A DNA stretch of 7,971 nucleotides from Propionibacteriaceae bacterium (GTDB lineage: Bacteria > Actinomycetota > Actinomycetes > Propionibacteriales > Propionibacteriaceae), in NCBI GenBank assembly GCA_024636075.1, contig JAGXHS010000087.1, positions 1-7,971 of the forward strand, written 5' to 3'. Every line of letters begins with the position of its first letter. The stretch's first letter is position 1. Both the position numbers and the translations under genes were made by a program. A model generated the notes under the pieces. That model searched no databases. It saw only the letters and a program-made list of their open reading frames with translations, and was not told the origin of the DNA. Shown here one piece after another: positions 7,406 to 7,971 of the stretch.

Positions 7406-7505
7406 CCCGAGTCCTCCCGGAAGCGGTCGTCTGGGTTCGGCCCCAAGGACCGCAGGAGAAGACGCCAGGCGCGATCTCCTTCACCTCCGGCAGGACCTTG
7501 CTCAT
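7368..7505 (-). pseudogene. 5' remnant of an MBL-fold hydrolase-like gene
   Basis: A 45-codon frame starts at ATG 7505, preceded by a near-perfect ribosome-binding site (7513-7518), 25 bases after the upstream lipoprotein gene's stop. Its first 28 or so residues, including E-I-A-P-G-V-F and G-P-W-G-R-T-Q-T, recall the N-terminal strands of actinobacterial metallo-beta-lactamase-fold hydrolases, where this stretch is normally followed by Y-L-V and, later, the H-x-H-x-D-H metal motif. Here the similarity seems to stop near 7420. The rest is Arg/Pro-rich (S-G-R-T-R-V-I-R-G-R-P-R-P-P) and runs into the antisense of the last codons of the second GH13 gene, ending at a chance TGA. No metal-binding motif exists, so no enzyme can result. 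The good start and short intergenic gap suggest it was once the second gene of an operon with the lipoprotein. Family identity comes from recall of a short N-terminus and is moderate; it might instead be a genuine small peptide gene. Confidence 0.5.
7423..7453 (+). terminator. Possible hairpin terminator after the second GH13 gene
   Basis: GCGGTC (7423-7428) pairs with GACCGC (7448-7453), and within it TGGG (7432-7435) pairs with CCCA (7442-7445) around a six-base loop. It starts 17 bases after the GH13 stop. There is no T-run, and on the other strand the same bases encode the conserved-looking part of the MBL-like remnant, so the pairing could be incidental. Confidence 0.3.
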
Positions 7506-7512
7506 CGGCAGA

Positions 7513-7518
7513 CCTCCC
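7513..7518 (-). promoter_or_regulatory. Ribosome-binding site of the MBL-like remnant
   Basis: Read on the minus strand it is GGGAGG, followed by seven bases and then ATG 7505. This is the main evidence that a real gene once started here. Confidence 0.6.
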
Positions 7519-7530
7519 ACATTCCTGCCA

Positions 7531-7875
7531 TCAGCGAGCCGCCTTCGATCGTGACCTGCCGGCGGCGCCAGCACCACCGCCGGAGAAGGACGCCGAGATC
7601 CCGAGCAGGAAGCCGAAGTCGTACCAGCCGCCGCTGTTGTGCACCTCGTAGATGCCGACGCTGTGGTTGAACAGTGACACCAGGAACGTGATGGGCGCGA
7701 TGATCCCCTGCCACAGGCCGAGCCAGAACCCCGCATCGTGAGCGCCTTGCCCGACTTCCGGATTGGCGCCCGCCGTGCAGCCGACCAAGAGCAGGGCCAG
7801 GACGCTGACACCGGCCACAGCGAATACCAGGCGCTGCACGCCCCCGATGGGAGCCAGCCTCATTGAAAAGAACAT
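7531..7875 (-). CDS. Small predicted lipoprotein / membrane protein of unknown function
   Basis: The product has 114 residues. Residues 6-31 give a signal sequence with one Arg-containing n-region and a hydrophobic stretch (A-L-L-L-V-G-C) ending in a lipobox-like L-V-G-Cys33, so lipid attachment at Cys33 is likely. A second hydrophobic, Trp-rich segment lies at about 50-69 (G-F-W-L-G-L-W-Q-G and S-L-F), followed by the distinctive V-G-I-Y-E-V-H-N and G-W-Y-D-F-G-F-L-L-G-I and a glycine-rich, basic tail (99-114). I recall this pattern from small uncharacterised bacterial membrane proteins, but I know no function or family name with certainty. ATG 7875 is chosen because GGAGGG (7882-7887) sits six bases upstream; the frame is open further to 7968 without a ribosome-binding site. 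It is followed at 25 bases by the MBL-like remnant in the same direction. The 96 bases upstream to the window edge hold no clear promoter. Confidence 0.8.
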   Translation of the reverse strand: MFFSMRLAPIGGVQRLVFAVAGVSVLALLLVGCTAGANPEVGQGAHDAGFWLGLWQGIIAPITFLVSLFNHSVGIYEVHNSGGWYDFGFLLGISASFSGGGAGAAGRSRSKAAR

Positions 7876-7881
7876 CCGACT

Positions 7882-7887
7882 CCCTCC
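7882..7887 (-). promoter_or_regulatory. Ribosome-binding site deciding the lipoprotein start
   Basis: Minus-strand GGAGGG lies six bases before ATG 7875. It favours this start over the in-frame ATG at 7863, four codons later, and over the upstream open frame. Confidence 0.65.
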
Positions 7888-7971
7888 ATCACGCGCGAGC
7901 CCGTCCCTGTGACCCTCACCCTGCTCACCCCCAGCCGACGGGGTGCAAAGGGTGTGGTCGACAACCACTAC

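Noticed and set aside
7402..7554. Plus-strand frame of 50 codons whose ATG overlaps the GH13 stop codon (ATGA)
   Set aside because: The overlap suggests coupling, but the peptide has no recognisable feature and is antisense to the better supported MBL-like remnant with its own ribosome-binding site.
7954..7968. GTGGT-cgaca-ACCAC inverted repeat near the right edge
   Set aside because: Five-base arms are expected by chance, and no promoter is recognisable beside it to give it a regulatory context.

Overview
The window is GC-rich, dense, single-exon coding DNA of bacterial type. A DUF222/HNH protein of the 13E12-repeat type, an FG-GAP-like secreted serine hydrolase, strong G/C preference at third codon positions and TANNNT boxes placed directly before start codons all point to Actinomycetota. 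The order Propionibacteriales or a relative is a reasonable guess, but the sequence alone does not fix genus or species.

Layout from left to right: (1) the 3' part of a plus-strand gene for an SxxK serine hydrolase (beta-lactamase/D,D-peptidase fold) joined to five Ca-loop propeller repeats, with its start and signal peptide off the left edge; (2) a DUF222 + HNH endonuclease-like gene, plus strand, probably leaderless, with a 20-bp perfect palindrome inside it; (3) a minus-strand intracellular GH13 alpha-amylase-family gene whose 3' end overlaps that of the HNH gene by 13 bp; (4) divergent from it, the class II fumarase gene fumC, with a -10 box placed for leaderless transcription; (5) a second, larger and unrelated GH13 enzyme gene, plus strand, with its own recognisable promoter and ribosome-binding site; (6) on the minus strand and facing it, a well-formed gene start for what looks like an MBL-fold hydrolase, which breaks off after about 28 residues next to the GH13 stop codon; (7) upstream of that remnant in the same orientation, an intact gene for a small predicted lipoprotein/membrane protein of unknown function.

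Functionally, fumarase is TCA-cycle housekeeping. The two signal-peptide-less GH13 enzymes suggest cytoplasmic turnover or rearrangement of alpha-glucans or malto-oligosaccharides, but the three genes are not one operon: the first GH13 gene diverges from fumC and the second has its own promoter. The outer genes are accessory. I see no RNA gene, CRISPR array, insertion sequence or phage gene, and no convincing new multi-gene system. The most informative oddities are the truncated MBL-like gene at the end of the second GH13 gene (a probable rearrangement junction), the hydrolase-propeller fusion lacking any glutamate where class A beta-lactamases have their deacylating Glu, and the palindrome in the HNH gene.
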